Source of the DNA: Streptomyces hokutonensis
Lineage (GTDB): Bacteria > Actinomycetota > Actinomycetes > Streptomycetales > Streptomycetaceae
NCBI RefSeq assembly: GCF_000376565.1
Contig: NZ_BARG01000075.1
Coordinates: forward strand, 62,001 to 126,000
Direction of reading: 5' to 3'
Length of the DNA: 64,000 nt
Part shown: one piece after another, positions 18,363 through 27,210 of the stretch
How the letters are laid out: every line of letters begins with the position of its first letter
Numbering within the stretch: the first letter of the stretch is position 1
The notes under the pieces: generated by a model
What the model saw: the letters and a program-made list of their open reading frames with translations, nothing else
Databases searched by the model: none
Told to the model about the DNA's origin: nothing
Position numbers and translations under genes: made by a program

Positions 18363-19310
18363 TCAGGCCTGTTCGTCAAGATCAGCTGGGGGGCGCTCAC
18401 TTGGCATGAGCGCATCCAACGCCCTTGCCCGCAGCTCCCGTTCAGCCGCCAGCGCGACGAACTCCGCCGCGTTCGCCGCCCCAACCAGCGCCTCCACGGC
18501 CCGCATTGTCTCCTCGGGCACGGCCACGGAACGTGACGAGGACACCGACGGCGAAGGTTCCGCCGCCCCCAGGTGCTGCCGCAGCGAACGGTTGGCGAAC
18601 AGCCGCATCGCGCGGGCGAGTTCCGCGTCCACAGTCTGCTGGGCGAGGGGCCGCAGGCGTCGTACGAGCGAGGCCGCCTCGGCCGCGTCCGCGTCGGTCG
18701 GACGGTGCGGTCCTTCGAGGTAGCGGGCGAAGACGTGCTCGGTGGTGAACTCCAGGAAACGGGAGGCGATGTGCTCGACCTGGACCCTCAACTCCCGCAG
18801 ATGGGAAGAGATCGCGGACAGCGGAACCCCGGAGGCGTACAACTCGACGGCCACCGCCAGCTCTTGGGGGCTCGGCACGAGGAAGGAGTCGGTGTCTCCG
18901 GGGACCGGCTCCAGTACGCCGAGTTCGACGGCCTCGGCGACGGCCGCGTCGTCCGGGCTGCCGCCGAAGCGCCGCTCCAGTTCGGCGCGCGAGATCCGGG
19001 CCGCCTCCTCGTCGGTCCACGGCCCGTCGACCTCCGCGACCAGCCCGAGCACCCCGCCCAGGCCCCGGCCCGCGTCCCAGGCCTCCAGCAACTCCTTGAT
19101 GGAGGCCAGGGTGTAGCCGCGTTCGAGCAGGTCCGCGATCTGGCGGAGCCGGGCGAGATGGACGTCCGCGTACACATTGGCCCGCCCGCGCCGCTCGGGG
19201 CGGGGGAGCAGCCCGCGATCCTGATAGGCGCGGATCGTCCGGACCGTGGCCCCGCTGAGCCGCGCGAGATCCTCGATCCGGTAGGCGACCGCACCGGAGC
19301 CGGCACTCAC
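18363..19310 (-). CDS. MerR-family transcriptional regulator
   Basis: The N-terminal MerR winged helix-turn-helix is clear: YRIEDLARLSGATVRTIRAY and QDRGLLPRPERRGRANVYAD (residues 8-45), then a dimerisation helix with LERGYTLASIKELLEAW. The C-terminal 200 residues are a helical effector domain with VPSPQELAVAVELYASGVP and an acidic region; no cysteine metal site is evident. The GTG start at 19310 overlaps the stop of the upstream gene (GTGA), making it the last gene of a translationally coupled chain. It probably regulates that operon, but no operator was identified. Confidence 0.9.
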   Translation of the reverse strand: MSAGSGAVAYRIEDLARLSGATVRTIRAYQDRGLLPRPERRGRANVYADVHLARLRQIADLLERGYTLASIKELLEAWDAGRGLGGVLGLVAEVDGPWTDEEAARISRAELERRFGGSPDDAAVAEAVELGVLEPVPGDTDSFLVPSPQELAVAVELYASGVPLSAISSHLRELRVQVEHIASRFLEFTTEHVFARYLEGPHRPTDADAAEAASLVRRLRPLAQQTVDAELARAMRLFANRSLRQHLGAAEPSPSVSSSRSVAVPEETMRAVEALVGAANAAEFVALAAERELRARALDALMPSERPPADLDEQA

Positions 19311-20224
19311 GCGGCCCCCGCCCCCGCCCGCGCCGCCGGTGACCGTCTCAGGTACTCCACCGCCCGGCTCAGCGATCCCTCCCGCGAGGGATGGTAGGAG
19401 CGCCGCAGATAGCGGGGGACGGCCGCGCCGAGCGACCGCCAGGTGGGCAACAGGCCTTTCCGTACGGCCCTGTTGTGCTCGGCGAGCGAGTAGCGGACGC
19501 GCCCGGCGAGCTGCGGGTCGTGGCGGATCAGATAGGCCGTGCCCCAGGCCCACAGGTAGAGCATCACGGGCGCGGTGACCGTCATGCCGGCGATACGGCG
19601 GGCGTACCGGGGGAGACCGCGGCCCCCGCAGTGCTGGAACATGTCGAAGGCCACCGCGCGGTGTTCGACCTCTTCCGCGCCGTGCCAGCGCAGCAGGTCG
19701 AGCATGATCTCGTCGGCGCCCGCCCGGTCGAGGTCCTCGGCGGCCAGGATCCAGTCGCCCAGCACCGCCGTGAACTGCTCGATCGCCGCGACGACCGCGA
19801 GCCGGAAGCGCAGCCACTCGCGCTCGGGCAACGGTGCGCCGAGCGGCGGGCGTTCGCCCAGCAGCCGTTCGAAGAGGAAGTCGACGTGCTTGGTGAAGTC
19901 CGCCGTGTCCAGCCGCTGGGCCGCGAGATGGTCCAGTACGTGCGCGTGCTGGACGCTGTGTGTGGCCTCCTGGCCCATGAACCCCTTGACGTCCGTGAGG
20001 AGTTCGGGGTCCCTGACCAGCGGCAGGCCCTCCTTGAGGACCTTCACGAACCACCGCTCCCCCGCCGGCAGCAGCAGATGCAGCACGTTGATGACATGCG
20101 TGGCGGTCGGCTCGTCCGGGATCCAGTGCAGGGGCGTGCGCGACCAGTCGAAGGAGACCCGGCGGGGCGCGATCGCGTGGTGTTCGCTCACGTCATGCTC
20201 GTGGTGCTCGTTCGCTGAGGTCAC
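19307..20224 (-). CDS. PF10118-type metal-dependent hydrolase
   Basis: Matches the predicted metal-dependent hydrolase family PF10118: a helical protein with a ferritin-like pattern of metal-binding His/Glu residues. Visible: GFMGQEATHSVQHAHVLDHL, EQFTAVLGDWIL, and WHGAEEVEHRAVAFDMF, which carry regularly spaced E and H residues in successive helices. The C-terminal part has hydrophobic segments (TVTAPVMLYLWAWGTAYLI). The reaction is not established for the family. GTG start at 20224 overlaps the upstream stop (GTGA) and its own stop overlaps the MerR start, so it is coupled on both sides. Confidence 0.85.
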   Translation of the reverse strand: MTSANEHHEHDVSEHHAIAPRRVSFDWSRTPLHWIPDEPTATHVINVLHLLLPAGERWFVKVLKEGLPLVRDPELLTDVKGFMGQEATHSVQHAHVLDHLAAQRLDTADFTKHVDFLFERLLGERPPLGAPLPEREWLRFRLAVVAAIEQFTAVLGDWILAAEDLDRAGADEIMLDLLRWHGAEEVEHRAVAFDMFQHCGGRGLPRYARRIAGMTVTAPVMLYLWAWGTAYLIRHDPQLAGRVRYSLAEHNRAVRKGLLPTWRSLGAAVPRYLRRSYHPSREGSLSRAVEYLRRSPAARAGAGAA

Positions 20225-21975
20225 AGCGGCGGCTCCAGCCGGGCCACCGCCCGCAGCGCGCGCGGGGCGAACCGGGACAGCAGATGGGCGCCGCGCGCCT
20301 CCGGAGTGACGGGTACGACGGCCTGGTCGCGGACGACCGCCCGCAGGATCGCGTCGGCGACCTTCTCCGGCGGGTAGTTCCGCAGCCCGTACAGCCGTGC
20401 CGACCGCTTCTGGCGCCTTTTCTCCTCGACGGCGTCGACCCCGGCGAAGTGCGCGGTCGAGGTGATGTTGGTGTTGACGAGGCCCGGGCATATCGCCGAG
20501 ACGCCGATCCCCTGCCCGGACAGCTCGGCGCGCAGGCACTCGCTGAGCATCAGGACGGCCGCCTTGGAGGTGCTGTAGGCGGGCAGTGCCTTGGAGGGCT
20601 GGAAGGCCGCCGCCGACGCGGTGTTGACGATGTGGCCGCCCTGGCCGCGCTCGGCCATCTGCTTCCCGAAGAGCCGGCAGCCGTGAATGACACCCCACAG
20701 GTTGACGTCGAGGACCTTCTTCCAGTCCTCCGGGGTGGTGTCGAAGAAGGAACCGGAGAGTCCGATTCCGGCGTTGTTCACGAGGACGTCCACCACGCCG
20801 TACTCGCCGGCGACCTTCGCGGCGAGCTTCTCCATGGCCGGCCCGTCGGAGACGTCGACCGTCTCCGCCCAGGCCTCGGGGGCGCCGATGAGCCGCGCCA
20901 ACTCGGCGGTGCGGGCGGCACTTTCCGCGTCCCGGTCGACCGCCACCACGCGCGCGCCCGCCTCGGCGAACGCGAACGCCGTGGCCCGCCCGATCCCGCT
21001 GCCCGCCCCCGTGACCAGCACGAGCTGCCCGCCGAACCGCTCGGCGTACTTGCCCGTCCCCGTGGGCGTCACCGGGTCATCTTCCTTGGCCGTCACGAAC
21101 TCCGTGATCCAGGAGGCCAGTTGATCGGGCCGTGTGCGCGGGATCCAGTGCTTGGCCGGCAGCGTCCGCCGCACCAGCTCCGGCGCCCACTCCTCCAGCC
21201 CGTCGTAGAGCCGCTCGGACAGAAACGCGTCCCCCAGGGGCGTGATGAGCTGCACGCGCGCGTGCGCGTAGGCGTCGGGGCGTGGCCTGCGCAGCCGCGC
21301 CCGGACGTTGTCGCGGTACAGCCAGGCGCCGTGGGCCGCGTCCGTGGGCAGCGAGGACGTCGGGTAGTCGCCGCCGGGGACCTTCTCGACGCGTTCCAGG
21401 ATCTTCGGCCAGCGTTTGCCGAGCGGGCCGCGCCAGGCGAGTTCGGGCAGTACGGGCGTGTGCAGGAGGTACACGTACCAGGACTTGGCGCCCTGGCCCA
21501 GGAGTTGGCCGACGCGGCGCGGGGTGGGCCGGGTCAGGCGCTTGTTGATCCAGTGCCCGAAGTGGTCGAGGGAGGGCCCGGACATCGACGTGAAGGAGGC
21601 GATACGGCCCTTCGTGCGCTCGACCGTGACGAACTCCCAGGACTGCACCGAGCCCCAGTCGTGGCCCACCAGATGCACCGGCCGGTCAGGGCTGACCGCG
21701 TCCGCGACCGCGAGGAAGTCGTCCGTCAGCTTCTCCAGCGTGAACCCGCCCCGCAGCGGCTGCGGGGCCGTGGACTTGCCGTGGCCCCGGACGTCGTAGA
21801 GCACGACGTGGAAGCGGTCGGCCAGCCGGGACGCGACCTCGGACCACACCTCCTTGCTGTCGGGATAGCCGTGCACCAGGACCACCGTGGGGTTCGACGC
21901 GTCCCCCAGCTCGGCCACGCACAGCTCGACCCCGCCGGTCCGCACCCGGCGCTCGCGCGCACCCTCAAGCGTCAC
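20221..21975 (-). CDS. Fusion of alpha/beta hydrolase and short-chain dehydrogenase
   Basis: A 584-residue protein with two catalytic domains. Residues 1-295 are an alpha/beta hydrolase (VVLVHGYPDSKEVW oxyanion region, VGHDWGS nucleophile elbow with Asp, as in epoxide hydrolases and haloalkane dehalogenases). Residues 310-584 are an SDR with TGAGSGIG near 325, NNAG near 400, and S...YSTSK (catalytic Tyr and Lys) near 470. The fusion suggests a two-step conversion, for example opening of an epoxide/ester and then oxidation of the resulting alcohol; this is inference. Start GTG 21975 (GTGA overlap with the peptidase gene). Confidence 0.93.
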   Translation of the reverse strand: MTLEGARERRVRTGGVELCVAELGDASNPTVVLVHGYPDSKEVWSEVASRLADRFHVVLYDVRGHGKSTAPQPLRGGFTLEKLTDDFLAVADAVSPDRPVHLVGHDWGSVQSWEFVTVERTKGRIASFTSMSGPSLDHFGHWINKRLTRPTPRRVGQLLGQGAKSWYVYLLHTPVLPELAWRGPLGKRWPKILERVEKVPGGDYPTSSLPTDAAHGAWLYRDNVRARLRRPRPDAYAHARVQLITPLGDAFLSERLYDGLEEWAPELVRRTLPAKHWIPRTRPDQLASWITEFVTAKEDDPVTPTGTGKYAERFGGQLVLVTGAGSGIGRATAFAFAEAGARVVAVDRDAESAARTAELARLIGAPEAWAETVDVSDGPAMEKLAAKVAGEYGVVDVLVNNAGIGLSGSFFDTTPEDWKKVLDVNLWGVIHGCRLFGKQMAERGQGGHIVNTASAAAFQPSKALPAYSTSKAAVLMLSECLRAELSGQGIGVSAICPGLVNTNITSTAHFAGVDAVEEKRRQKRSARLYGLRNYPPEKVADAILRAVVRDQAVVPVTPEARGAHLLSRFAPRALRAVARLEPPL

Positions 21976-22814
21976 TTGTCCTCCGCCCAGCGCCGCACGT
22001 GCGGCAGATCGTCGTCCAGCCAGAAGGCGCTCTGTTCGGGGTCCTTGGAGTCGGTGACGACGAGGATCTCCTCGAACTTGGCGCCCGTGCCCCGGAATCC
22101 GAGATGCGGTTCGACCGCCCACAGGCCGGGGTGCGGGGGGTGGTCGGAGAAGCGGTACGGCGACCACAGCGGGGACCAGCCGTCGCGGTGGCCGTGCAGC
22201 GCGTCGCTCGCCAGGCCCTTGAGGGACTGGGTGCCGAACCCGAACAGGCGCGGGGACCAAGGGCGTTCGGCGACCCGGTCGACCTTGTGCGCGATCACGC
22301 CGAAGGGATACGCGCGGTGCCGGTTGGCGTAGCCCTGGCGGACCATGAGGCGGTCCACGTCCTCGTAGATTGCGCGCAGCGGGCGCCGTTCGCGCACCTC
22401 GCGCAGGATCAGCTCGCGGTGTGCCTCCAGGTCGGCCATCAGCCGGTCCTGCACCGGATTCGCCCCCAGGGAGCCCGAGTACCCGATGTCGGCCGTGAAG
22501 CCCTTGTACACGGGGGCCATGTCCAGGATGAACGGCATCCCGGGCTCCAGCCGCCGGTTCGTGGGGAAGAACTGCAGCGGCACCCGGAAGTTCGTGAACG
22601 CCGTGCGGTCGCCGAACCAGGCGAAGGGGAGATGGAACCAGTCCCGCACTCCCCGCGCGCGCAGCCACGACCGCTGCATGCGCGCCGCGTCGCGCTCGGT
22701 CACCCCGGGCTTCAGCCGGGCCGCGACGGCCTCGGCGCACTCGTACGCCAGCCGCTGGACCTCCCTGAACCCCCGCAGTTCCGCGGAGAGTTCGCGTGTC
22801 ACCGCCGTAGTCAT
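21972..22814 (-). CDS. M24-family (creatinase/aminopeptidase-like) protein
   Basis: Pita-bread fold of the M24 family, about 280 residues. The metal ligands appear in DMAPVYKGFTADIGYSG (two Asp), the HK of FGVIAHKVDR (His) and late EPHLGF and KFEEI (two Glu). These bind two metal ions and cleave X-Pro bonds or related C-N bonds. It is shorter than PepP (see 43000-44466) because it lacks the N-terminal domain. ATG at 22814 follows GGTGG; it is the first gene of the coupled minus-strand chain running to 18363. Specificity is unknown. Confidence 0.85.
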   Translation of the reverse strand: MTTAVTRELSAELRGFREVQRLAYECAEAVAARLKPGVTERDAARMQRSWLRARGVRDWFHLPFAWFGDRTAFTNFRVPLQFFPTNRRLEPGMPFILDMAPVYKGFTADIGYSGSLGANPVQDRLMADLEAHRELILREVRERRPLRAIYEDVDRLMVRQGYANRHRAYPFGVIAHKVDRVAERPWSPRLFGFGTQSLKGLASDALHGHRDGWSPLWSPYRFSDHPPHPGLWAVEPHLGFRGTGAKFEEILVVTDSKDPEQSAFWLDDDLPHVRRWAEDK

Positions 22815-23055
22815 GCCACCGCCCCACCTGTCCACACCGACTGCGGTACGTGCCCGTAACTTGACACTGGTGAATGTGACAGTTGTTAGAGGCTGCGTCA
22901 ATAGCCTTGATCTCTACCTGTGGACAAGTGCGCGAGGGCGGTCGCGTAGCTCTCAAGTAGGGGCATCCCCTACGGACCCGTACGTCTGGAGTCTGACGTG
23001 AGGACAGCTCTGCGGGGTGACGACCGGAGTGGTCCGCGTCACTACCTTCGTAGAC
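22815..23055. promoter_or_regulatory. Divergent promoter region with a DnaA box
   Basis: This gap separates the divergent peptidase operon and ABC transporter operon. It holds TTGACA at 22861-22866, a plausible plus-strand -35 element with a TGTTAG/GTTAGA-like hexamer 17-18 bp downstream, and a perfect DnaA box TGTGGACAA at 22919-22927. An imperfect repeated TGACA/TGTGACA element overlaps the -35. Promoter assignment is tentative. Confidence 0.4.
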
Positions 23056-24042
23056 GTGACTGTGATCGCGACCGAAAGCCTGAGCAAGCGGTTCCCCCGG
23101 GTGACCGCGCTTGACCGGCTCTCCGTGGACGTCGGCCCCGGTGTGACGGGGCTCGTCGGTGCCAACGGAGCCGGCAAGTCGACCTTGATCAAGATCCTGC
23201 TGGGTCTGTCCCCCGCCTCCGAGGGCCGAGCCGAAGTGCTCGGACTCGATGTCGCCACCAAGGGTGCCGACATCCGCGAGCGCGTGGGGTACATGCCGGA
23301 GCACGACTGTCTGCCGCCCGACGTCTCGGCCACCGAGTTCGTCGTCCACATGGCGCGCATGTCCGGACTGCCGCCCACGGCCGCGCGCGAGCGCACCGCG
23401 GACACGCTGCGCCATGTCGGTCTGTACGAGGAGCGCTACCGCCCCATCGGCGGCTACTCGACGGGCATGAAGCAGCGCGTCAAGCTCGCGCAGGCCCTCG
23501 TCCACGACCCGCAGCTGGTCTTCCTGGACGAGCCGACCAACGGCCTGGACCCGGTCGGCCGCGACGAGATGCTCGGCCTGATCCGCCGGATCTACACGGA
23601 CTTCGGCATCTCGGTCCTGGTGACCTCGCACCTGCTGGGCGAGTTGGAGCGCACCTGCGACCACGTGATCGTGGTCGACGGCGGCAAGCTCCTGCGCTCC
23701 AGCTCCACCACGGACTTCACCCAGACCACGACGACCCTGGCGATCGAGGTCACCGACACCGACGAGCACCCGGACGGCACCCGCGCGGTGCGCGAGGCGC
23801 TCCACGCGCGCGGGGTGGACACCCACGACGGCAGCGGCCTGCCGGGCGCGGGCCACGTCCTGCTCCTGACGGCCTCGGGCGAGGAGACGTACGACGTGGT
23901 CCGGGACGTGATCGCGGACCTCGGCCTCGGCCTGGTGCGCATGGAGCAGCGCCGCCACCACATCTCCGAGGTCTTCACCGACACCGAGACCGGCACCGAC
24001 AGCGACGCAGAGCGGAAGGAGGCCGTAGGCCATGGCAATTGA
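23056..24042 (+). CDS. ABC transporter ATP-binding protein (first of two)
   Basis: ATPase subunit with Walker A GANGAGKST near residue 40, a YSTGMKQRVKLAQAL signature loop, Walker B LVFLDEPTNGLD, and the switch histidine in VTSHLLGE. A C-terminal extension of about 110 residues follows the core, as in ABC-2 type exporters. The start may be GTG 23056 (MTVIATES) or GTG 23017; neither has a strong RBS. It overlaps the next gene by 11 bp. The operon holds two ATPases and two permeases, probably one heteromeric exporter; the substrate is unknown. Confidence 0.9.
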   Translation: MTVIATESLSKRFPRVTALDRLSVDVGPGVTGLVGANGAGKSTLIKILLGLSPASEGRAEVLGLDVATKGADIRERVGYMPEHDCLPPDVSATEFVVHMARMSGLPPTAARERTADTLRHVGLYEERYRPIGGYSTGMKQRVKLAQALVHDPQLVFLDEPTNGLDPVGRDEMLGLIRRIYTDFGISVLVTSHLLGELERTCDHVIVVDGGKLLRSSSTTDFTQTTTTLAIEVTDTDEHPDGTRAVREALHARGVDTHDGSGLPGAGHVLLLTASGEETYDVVRDVIADLGLGLVRMEQRRHHISEVFTDTETGTDSDAERKEAVGHGN

Positions 24043-24940
24043 CCAGCCCCTGGTCCCCCAGCCGGGCGACCAGACCCGTATCCACAACATCGGCTACCGC
24101 AACTACGACGGCCCCCGCCTGGGCCGCGCCTACGCCCGGCGCTCCCTCTACTCGCAGTCCCTGCGCGGCGCCTACGGCCTCGGCCGCTCGGTGAAGTCCA
24201 AGGTGCTGCCGATGCTTTTGTTCGTGGTCATGTGCGTGCCCGCGGCCATCATGGTGGCCGTCGCGGTCGCCACGAAGGCCAAGGACCTGCCCGTCCACTA
24301 CACCCGCTACGCGATCATCATGCAGGCCGTCATCAGCCTCTACGTCGCCTCCCAGGCACCCCAGTCCGTCTCGCGGGACCTGCGCTTCAAGACCGTTCCG
24401 CTGTACTTCTCGCGGCCGATCGAGACCGCCGACTACGTGCGGGCCAAGTTCGCGGCCCTCGCCTCGGCCATGTTCATCCTGACCGCCGCCCCGCTGATCG
24501 TGCTCTACGTAGGAGCGTTGCTCGCGAAGCTCGACTTCGCCGACCAGACCAAGGGCTTCGCCCAGGGACTCGTCTCCGTGACCCTCCTCTCCCTGCTCTT
24601 CGCCGGCATCGGCCTGGTCATCGCGGCGGTCACCCCGCGCCGAGGCTTCGGCATCGCGGCCGTCATCGCCGTACTGACCATCTCCTACGGCGCCGTCTCC
24701 ACCCTCCAGGCGATCGCCGACGCGCAGAACGCCACGAACGCCATCCCCTGGATCGGCCTCTTCTCGCCCGTCACCCTCATCGACGGCCTCCAGTCGGCCT
24801 TCCTGGGCGCGAGTTCGGCGTTCCCCGGAGGCGTCGGCCCCACCCACGGAGAAGGCGTCGTCTACGTCCTCGCCGTGCTGGGCCTCATCGCCGCGACCTA
24901 CGGCCTCCTGATCCGCCGCTACCGGAAGGTGGGCCTGTGA
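24032..24940 (+). CDS. ABC-2 type permease (first of two)
   Basis: About six TM segments (for example VLPMLLFVVMCVPAAIMVAV and YVLAVLGLIAATYGLLI) after a 55-residue cytoplasmic N-terminus with RIHNIGYRNYDGPRLGR, a segment shared by related actinobacterial exporters. It should pair with the ATPase encoded upstream. ATG start overlaps the end of the ATPase gene; its own stop overlaps the next start (GTGA), so the four genes are co-translated. Confidence 0.87.
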   Translation: MAIDQPLVPQPGDQTRIHNIGYRNYDGPRLGRAYARRSLYSQSLRGAYGLGRSVKSKVLPMLLFVVMCVPAAIMVAVAVATKAKDLPVHYTRYAIIMQAVISLYVASQAPQSVSRDLRFKTVPLYFSRPIETADYVRAKFAALASAMFILTAAPLIVLYVGALLAKLDFADQTKGFAQGLVSVTLLSLLFAGIGLVIAAVTPRRGFGIAAVIAVLTISYGAVSTLQAIADAQNATNAIPWIGLFSPVTLIDGLQSAFLGASSAFPGGVGPTHGEGVVYVLAVLGLIAATYGLLIRRYRKVGL

Positions 24941-25848
24941 CCACGCTCTCCATCGACCACGTCTCCCGCTGGTTCGGCAACGTGGTCGCCGTCAACGACA
25001 TCACCATGAACGTCGGCCCCGGAGTCACCGGACTCCTCGGCCCGAACGGCGCGGGAAAGTCCACCCTCATCAACATGATGGGCGGCTTCCTCGCCCCCTC
25101 CACCGGCACCGTCACCCTCGACGGCCAGCAGGTCTGGCGCAACGAACAGATCTACAAGCACATCGGGATCGTCCCCGAGCGCGAGGCGATGTACGACTTC
25201 CTCACGGGACGCGAATTCGTCGTCGCCAACGCCGAGTTGCACGGCCTCGGCGCCAAGGCGGCCCAGAAGGCGCTGGCCACGGTCGAGATGGAGTACGCGC
25301 AGGACCGCAAGATCTCCACGTACTCCAAGGGCATGCGCCAGCGCGTGAAGATGGCGTCCGCCCTGGTCCACGACCCCTCGCTGCTCCTCCTCGACGAGCC
25401 CTTCAACGGCATGGACCCGCGCCAGCGCATGCAGCTCATGGACCTGCTGCGGCGGATGGGCGACGAGGGCCGCACGGTGCTGTTCTCGTCCCACATCCTC
25501 GAAGAGGTCGAGCAGCTCGCCTGGCACATCGAGGTCGTCGTCGCCGGACGGCACGCGGCCAGCGGCGACTTCCGCAAGATCCGCCGCCTGATGACCGACC
25601 GCCCGCACCGCTACCTGGTCCGCTCCAGCGACGACCGCGCACTCGCCGCCGCGCTGATCGCGGACCCGTCGACCTCGGGCATCGAGGTCGACCTGGCCGA
25701 GGGCGCGCTGCGCATCCAGGCCGTCGACTTCGGCCGGTTCACCGCCCTGCTGCCCCGGGTGGCCAGGGACCACGGCATCCGGCTGCTCACGGTCTCGCCG
25801 TCGGACGAGTCCCTCGAGTCCGTCTTCTCGTATCTCGTCGCGGCGTAG
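24937..25848 (+). CDS. ABC transporter ATP-binding protein (second of two)
   Basis: A 303-residue ATPase with Walker A GPNGAGKST, signature YSKGMRQRVKMASAL, Walker B LLLLDEPFNGMD and switch SSHILEE. The start is GTG 24937, overlapping the permease stop by GTGA; a much longer open frame upstream is a shadow of the permease gene. Both ATPases of the operon have intact catalytic sites, so they may form a heterodimer or serve two separate exporters. Confidence 0.9.
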   Translation: MTTLSIDHVSRWFGNVVAVNDITMNVGPGVTGLLGPNGAGKSTLINMMGGFLAPSTGTVTLDGQQVWRNEQIYKHIGIVPEREAMYDFLTGREFVVANAELHGLGAKAAQKALATVEMEYAQDRKISTYSKGMRQRVKMASALVHDPSLLLLDEPFNGMDPRQRMQLMDLLRRMGDEGRTVLFSSHILEEVEQLAWHIEVVVAGRHAASGDFRKIRRLMTDRPHRYLVRSSDDRALAAALIADPSTSGIEVDLAEGALRIQAVDFGRFTALLPRVARDHGIRLLTVSPSDESLESVFSYLVAA

Positions 25849-25859
25849 GAGGCCAAGAG

Positions 25860-26579
25860 ATGTACGACCCCACAGTCGCCCGACTCACCTACCGGGCCCT
25901 GCTCGGCAAGCGCCGGGCCCTCATCCTGGGCGCCCTGCCCCTGCTGCTGATCGTGATCTCCGTGGTGGTGCGCGCCCTCGCCGGCGCCGACGACCAGACC
26001 GCCGTCGACGTCCTGGGCGGCCTCGGCCTCGCCACGATGGTGCCGATCATCGGCGTCATCGCGGGCACGGGCGCGATCGGACCGGAGATCGACGACGGCT
26101 CCGTGGTGTACCTGCTGTCCAAGCCGCTGAAGCGGCCCACGATCATCTTCACCAAGCTGATCGTGGCGGTCGGCGTCACCATGGTGTTCTCGGCCGTGCC
26201 CATGCTGATCTCCGGGTTCATCCTGAACGGCAACGGACAGCAGATCGCCGTCGCCTACACGGTGGCCGCCCTGGTCGCCTCCATCGCCTACGCGGCACTC
26301 TTCCTGCTGCTCGGCACGGTGTCGCGGCACGCGGTGGTCTTCGGGCTCGTCTACGCCCTCGTCTGGGAGGCCCTGTTCGGCTCCCTGGTCGCCGGCGCCC
26401 GCACGCTCAGCGTCCAGCAGTGGTCCCTGGCCGTCGCCCACAAGGTGTCCGGCGGCGAGCTGGTGACCTCGGACGTCGGACTGACCACGGCGACGATCTT
26501 CCTGGTCGCGGTCACCCTGGGGGCGACTTGGTACGCCGGACAGAAGTTGCGCTCGCTGACCCTCGCCGGCGAGGAATGA
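25860..26579 (+). CDS. ABC-2 type permease (second of two)
   Basis: A 239-residue protein with about six TM segments (ALILGALPLLLIVISVVVRA, MVPIIGVIAGTGAIG and others) and the typical IDDGSVVYLLSKPLKR loop of ABC-2 permeases. GGAGG lies eight bases before the ATG. It closes the transporter set; the small gene at 26660 follows after 80 bp in the same direction. Confidence 0.87.
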   Translation: MYDPTVARLTYRALLGKRRALILGALPLLLIVISVVVRALAGADDQTAVDVLGGLGLATMVPIIGVIAGTGAIGPEIDDGSVVYLLSKPLKRPTIIFTKLIVAVGVTMVFSAVPMLISGFILNGNGQQIAVAYTVAALVASIAYAALFLLLGTVSRHAVVFGLVYALVWEALFGSLVAGARTLSVQQWSLAVAHKVSGGELVTSDVGLTTATIFLVAVTLGATWYAGQKLRSLTLAGEE

Positions 26580-26659
26580 CAGGTCCTGATCTTGACGGGG
26601 GCTTCATCTCTGTCCGGGCACACTGGGCAAACGGGGACGCACGGCTAGGAGGAACGGGG

Positions 26660-26899
26660 ATGGCGGGACAGGCACCGTACGGCGGCGGACAGGCCGAATC
26701 AGGGGACGGCTGGGACAAGTTGGTCCTGGACGACGACTTCATACGGTCCGCCGAGACGGCCGAGCCGTCCGCGCGCGCCCGGATGCTCGCGGCCCGCTGG
26801 CGCAACGAGTCGCCCGAGCCGCAGCCCTGGCGCTCGGACGAGCCGCCCGCGGGCTGGTTCTTCAGCAAGGCGCGTCGGCGCAGGTGGCGCCGGGGCTAG
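26660..26899 (+). CDS. Small conserved hypothetical protein (79 residues)
   Basis: Strong RBS AGGAGG seven bases before the ATG, GC-rich codon positions, and a defined terminator directly after its stop all support a real gene. The protein starts with Gly/Gln-rich sequence, then LVLDDDFIRSAETAEPSARA and a basic C-terminus (FFSKARRRRWRRG). No TM. I recall similar small proteins in other streptomycetes but know no function. It may be transcribed with the exporter genes. Confidence 0.65.
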   Translation: MAGQAPYGGGQAESGDGWDKLVLDDDFIRSAETAEPSARARMLAARWRNESPEPQPWRSDEPPAGWFFSKARRRRWRRG

Positions 26900-26920
26900 C
26901 AGCCACGCGGCTGCCCTTTT
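26899..26920 (+). terminator. Intrinsic terminator after the exporter operon
   Basis: GCAGCC (26899-26904) pairs with GGCTGC (26909-26914) around a 4-nt loop, followed by CCTTTTATT. The stem overlaps the stop codon region of the small gene. The following 290 bases (26921-27210) show no gene or clear signal. Confidence 0.8.
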
Positions 26921-27210
26921 ATTCGGTGGCGTCCAACTCGGCGTACAGGCACAGTTGTTCTGTCGACGCCGGAGCAGCCGGCGCCACCTACTGGGAGAGG
27001 AGCTGGACGATGTCGATGCACGACAGGACGTCCAACTCCCTTCAGGGCAGCCCGCGGCGGTCTCCGGAGTAGTTACCCCTCCGTCGAGTCGCCCACCACG
27101 GGGAGCTGCCCGGGGCGGCCGCTTCGAGCACGCGACTCATTATCGCGTGGGCCGCCCTCCCTTTCGCCCCCATCGCAGGGGGCACGACGGGCTGGGGCGG
27201 TTGCCCACAC

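Noticed and set aside
20221..24090. Single 1289-residue open frame on the minus strand
   Set aside because: Only the part from 21975 to 20221 is protein-like; the rest is antisense to the ABC ATPase and a shadow of the M24 gene in another frame.
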